From contig HG738137.1 of assembly GCA_000499405.2 (NCBI GenBank), forward strand, positions 7,564,001 through 7,628,000: 64,000 nucleotides of DNA. Direction: 5' to 3'. The translations under genes and the position numbers were made by a program. Positions 61,672 through 64,000 of this stretch are shown one piece after another (positions within the stretch are counted from its first letter, which is position 1; every line of letters starts with the position of its first letter). Origin of the DNA: Onchocerca volvulus (lineage: Eukaryota; Nematoda; Chromadorea; Rhabditida; Onchocercidae). The notes beneath the pieces were generated by a model. It did not search any database. It saw only the letters and a list, made by a program, of their open reading frames with translations, and was not told where the DNA came from.

Positions 61672-62400
61672 AATTCGTTGTGAAAGAAACCATGAAATTT
61701 CCAGAAATTTGATCTTCATATAAAATCTGTATCAATTAATGAAAAGCACAAATGTTTTTTTGTCATTTTTCTGTCCAGTTTTGTTTTTATTCGTCGGTGA
61801 AGTATCTACTAAAGAAAGACTTTTAGTACTCTTCAGCTTTTTCATTTTTTATCATCCCTTAAATTTTTTTTTCCAACAGGCATTGAAGAATCCATCAATT
61901 TTAGCAGAGATTATTGGAAAGAAAATTCGAATGAGAAATGAGTAGTAGAAGACTACTATTAGAAGAAAATGAAATAGTATTTATATCCAGTATTTGTAGT
62001 TTTAATTTGTCTCTTCATCAATCATATTCTTCTATTCTCATTTTGTTTCATTCTAAGCAGAGTACGATTGCTTTCAAGACACAAATTTAAAGTTTTTTGT
62101 GCTTCTATATATTGTTTTTTTTTTTAAGGATTTATTTAAAACCAAAATCATCTTGTCAGCATACTCAAATTTTTATTTTTACTCCCATTTTGAGATTAAC
62201 TTTCATTTTTTTTTCTGACTTCATTCTTAAATAAAGTATGTGAGCGGATTTCTTCATTCACCATTACCGATGTGATGTGCAAATTCATGTCATATATCCA
62301 TATTTTCATCATTAGATTCATTTATGGATATCTCTGTAGATCCAATAAAATAAGTTAAATGATTTTCTAATTAATTGCATTTGAAAAATTTTACTTAAAT
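61672..62400. other. Probable 3'UTR of the hnRNP gene and short intergenic space
   Basis: Contains AATAAA at 62230-62235, a plausible polyadenylation signal. A strong-looking acceptor (TTTTTTCCAACAG, ending about 61880) is followed by an open stretch to TAG at about 61943; it may be an alternative 3' exon but has no recognisable homology. Confidence 0.5.
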
Positions 62401-63878
62401 ATGATTTTTAAAATGAAGGACGCAGAAAAGTTGACTTCATTTCTTCATTCTGCGATCGAAATCAGTGGTTTAAAAGCAGGTTATGCTTCAAGAAATATGT
62501 AAGTCTTGCCAGAAATTTAAATATTAATATATATGTAGCTCTATATAAAGTTTCTCAACTTCGAATTAGACATCACTTTTTCATCAGGACTGGTATAGTG
62601 ATGTGTATCGAAAACAAAAAGAAAAAACGTCGGATCGGCTCGTGCGTAAACTATTAATATTACCCATTTAAGTTTTTAATCACTTTCCTAATTCTAAATC
62701 CTGAAATGAAAAAAGGGAAGTCTTGAGTATTGAGAAAACATTTAAGGCTGGTAGAACGAGAAGTATTAGTTTGTTGCCAGGAGATTTTAGAGATTCAGTA
62801 TGAAATAAATCAGAATGAGGTATCATTATGACTTCGTTTCTGATCTTAGTCTAGTAATATTTCGAATGATCTTATTGCGCCAATTTTGAAACTTCATTCT
62901 TAAACTTATTAGCTCTCTTATTATTCTCTCAGTTTTTACTATCGTTGCATTTTAAAAGTTTTGGGATTATAACAGATTTTACTTTAGTGAGCTTTGGAAT
63001 GAAATAAATTACTCCTTTAGAAATCTAGAATAGTCTAATAGCATCTGATAGCTCGATTTCAGGCAAAAAAGTTTTTACATGTATTTTTAGAACAAAATTT
63101 ATTTGAACTATCTTTTGAAATAACACTTGCAGGAATGGAATGACAATAGAAACATGATCGTGAAAATTTTATTTTCTCATTTCTTCTCTACCTTTCATTT
63201 GCAATTTTGCTTGCAAGAAATGGGTTGTAATGAACTAAGTAGTTGTAATGAAATTGTAATGAATTAACTAATTAAATGACTTTGCTAATAGCTATTAAAG
63301 AATTATTTTAAGCTTCAGTCGTGAAAAAATGAAGCAAAAAATCCAATCTGGTGTCATCTTATTGAAATTTCCGGAGAAAGCGATCTGATCCCTATTTGAT
63401 GAAACTGATAAAATGACATTTGCAGAAAGGAATATGAATACAAAGGAATTCGTAATCGAAGAAGAAATAAGGTTGGAATATCGGACATTGTCGAAAATTA
63501 TGCTGTTGCTGCTTCATCAGGTCATCGCGATATCGACACAATTTTACGCGTTTGGGAACCTACGTACGTAAAATCATTATCCTGGCCTAGAACTCTATTT
63601 TTTGAAAATCATGATTTGACTACTGTTGATATCTCATACATAATCATCTCCAATGTGATTCAAGTATGTGAATCGTTAAGATCGTTTGTTTCGTCTTGTG
63701 GAGAAATGCCAAATATAAAGTTCAAAATTAGACTTTAATCTTCTAGATATTCGTCTTATCAGACATCATCAGTATTCATTACTACATTTAACGTTAATGG
63801 ACGTACACCAACGTTGGATGGGATTCCGGGCTGGTTAACTTGTGAAGGCATTTTTCCGCCTGATTTTTACATTATTGG
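62401..63878 (+). CDS. Type II inositol polyphosphate 5-phosphatase (INPP5B/OCRL-like), 5' part
   Basis: Start of an enzyme that removes the 5-phosphate from phosphoinositides such as PI(4,5)P2 on endosomal and plasma membranes. Exons seen: 62401-62498, 63426-63563, 63747-63878, phase-consistent; the gene runs off the right edge. A fourth exon may begin at 63996 after TTTTTAG. The start of the catalytic domain is visible: VFITTFNVNGRTPTLDGIPG and WLTCEGIFPPDFYIIG, matching the family signature of a Thr-x-Asn-Val-Asn-Gly strand followed by PDxYxxGxQE. A basic stretch (GIRNRRRN) lies upstream. Start ATG 62401 is the first in frame after a stop at 62368; ATG 62413 is an alternative. Catalytic residues further on are not in the window, so OCRL and INPP5B subtypes cannot be separated. 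Confidence 0.8.
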
Positions 63879-64000
63879 GTTCGTTGCTTTGATTTGAAAT
63901 TGATGAGATTTTCTTTTTTTCAAGTAATTGAATAACTTAAAACGAATGACCATTCGCTACTTTTCAAGCAATCCTCAAAACCCAAGTGTTTTTAGAATTT

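Overview
The window is AT-rich, intron-dense nuclear DNA from a nematode, almost certainly a filarial worm (Onchocercidae). The evidence is short exons with TTTCAG-type acceptors, typical nematode gene families (tyrosinases with ShK domains, a class-2 semaphorin, a quasi-RRM hnRNP) and a decayed piece of Wolbachia chromosome (purC and purM) inside a host intron. I cannot name the species. All gene models were assembled by hand from splice signals, reading-phase continuity and family motifs; no RNA evidence was available.

Layout: (1) 145-5531 (+), tyrosinase A, a secreted type-3 copper oxidase with four C-terminal ShK domains, 5' end outside the window. (2) 5.5-12.6 kb, non-coding. (3) 12609-21942 (+), tyrosinase B, a paralogue with the same core intron positions. 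It has a Trp-every-third-residue linker, only two ShK domains, a large intron carrying a dead Helitron with a recognisable 3' hairpin/CTAG end, and loss of one CuB copper-ligand histidine. (4) 23713-28407 (-), secreted class-2 semaphorin (MAB-20 type), 14 exons, complete. (5) 30561-32446 (-), a small UBAP1-like ESCRT-I subunit. (6) 32.4-47 kb, a gene desert with tandem and dispersed repeats. (7) 47059-55099 (+), membrane-anchored dipeptidyl-peptidase-IV-family protein with intact catalytic residues; first exon not found. (8) 56788-61671 (+), hnRNP F/H-type RNA-binding protein with three quasi-RRMs; its last intron holds the Wolbachia insertion. (9) 62401 to the edge (+), start of a type II inositol polyphosphate 5-phosphatase.

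The genes are not an operon or pathway. The tandem tyrosinases probably act in cuticle or eggshell cross-linking and have diverged, one apparently losing a copper ligand. The other genes cover axon/epidermal guidance, endosomal sorting, peptide processing, RNA processing and phosphoinositide turnover. The most unusual points are the CuB His-to-Leu change, the WxxW ladder, two introns that only work as GC-AG introns, the nested Wolbachia purine-gene fragment, and long perfect hairpins in and just after tyrosinase A. I found no CRISPR array, tRNA, rRNA or clearly new multi-gene system.
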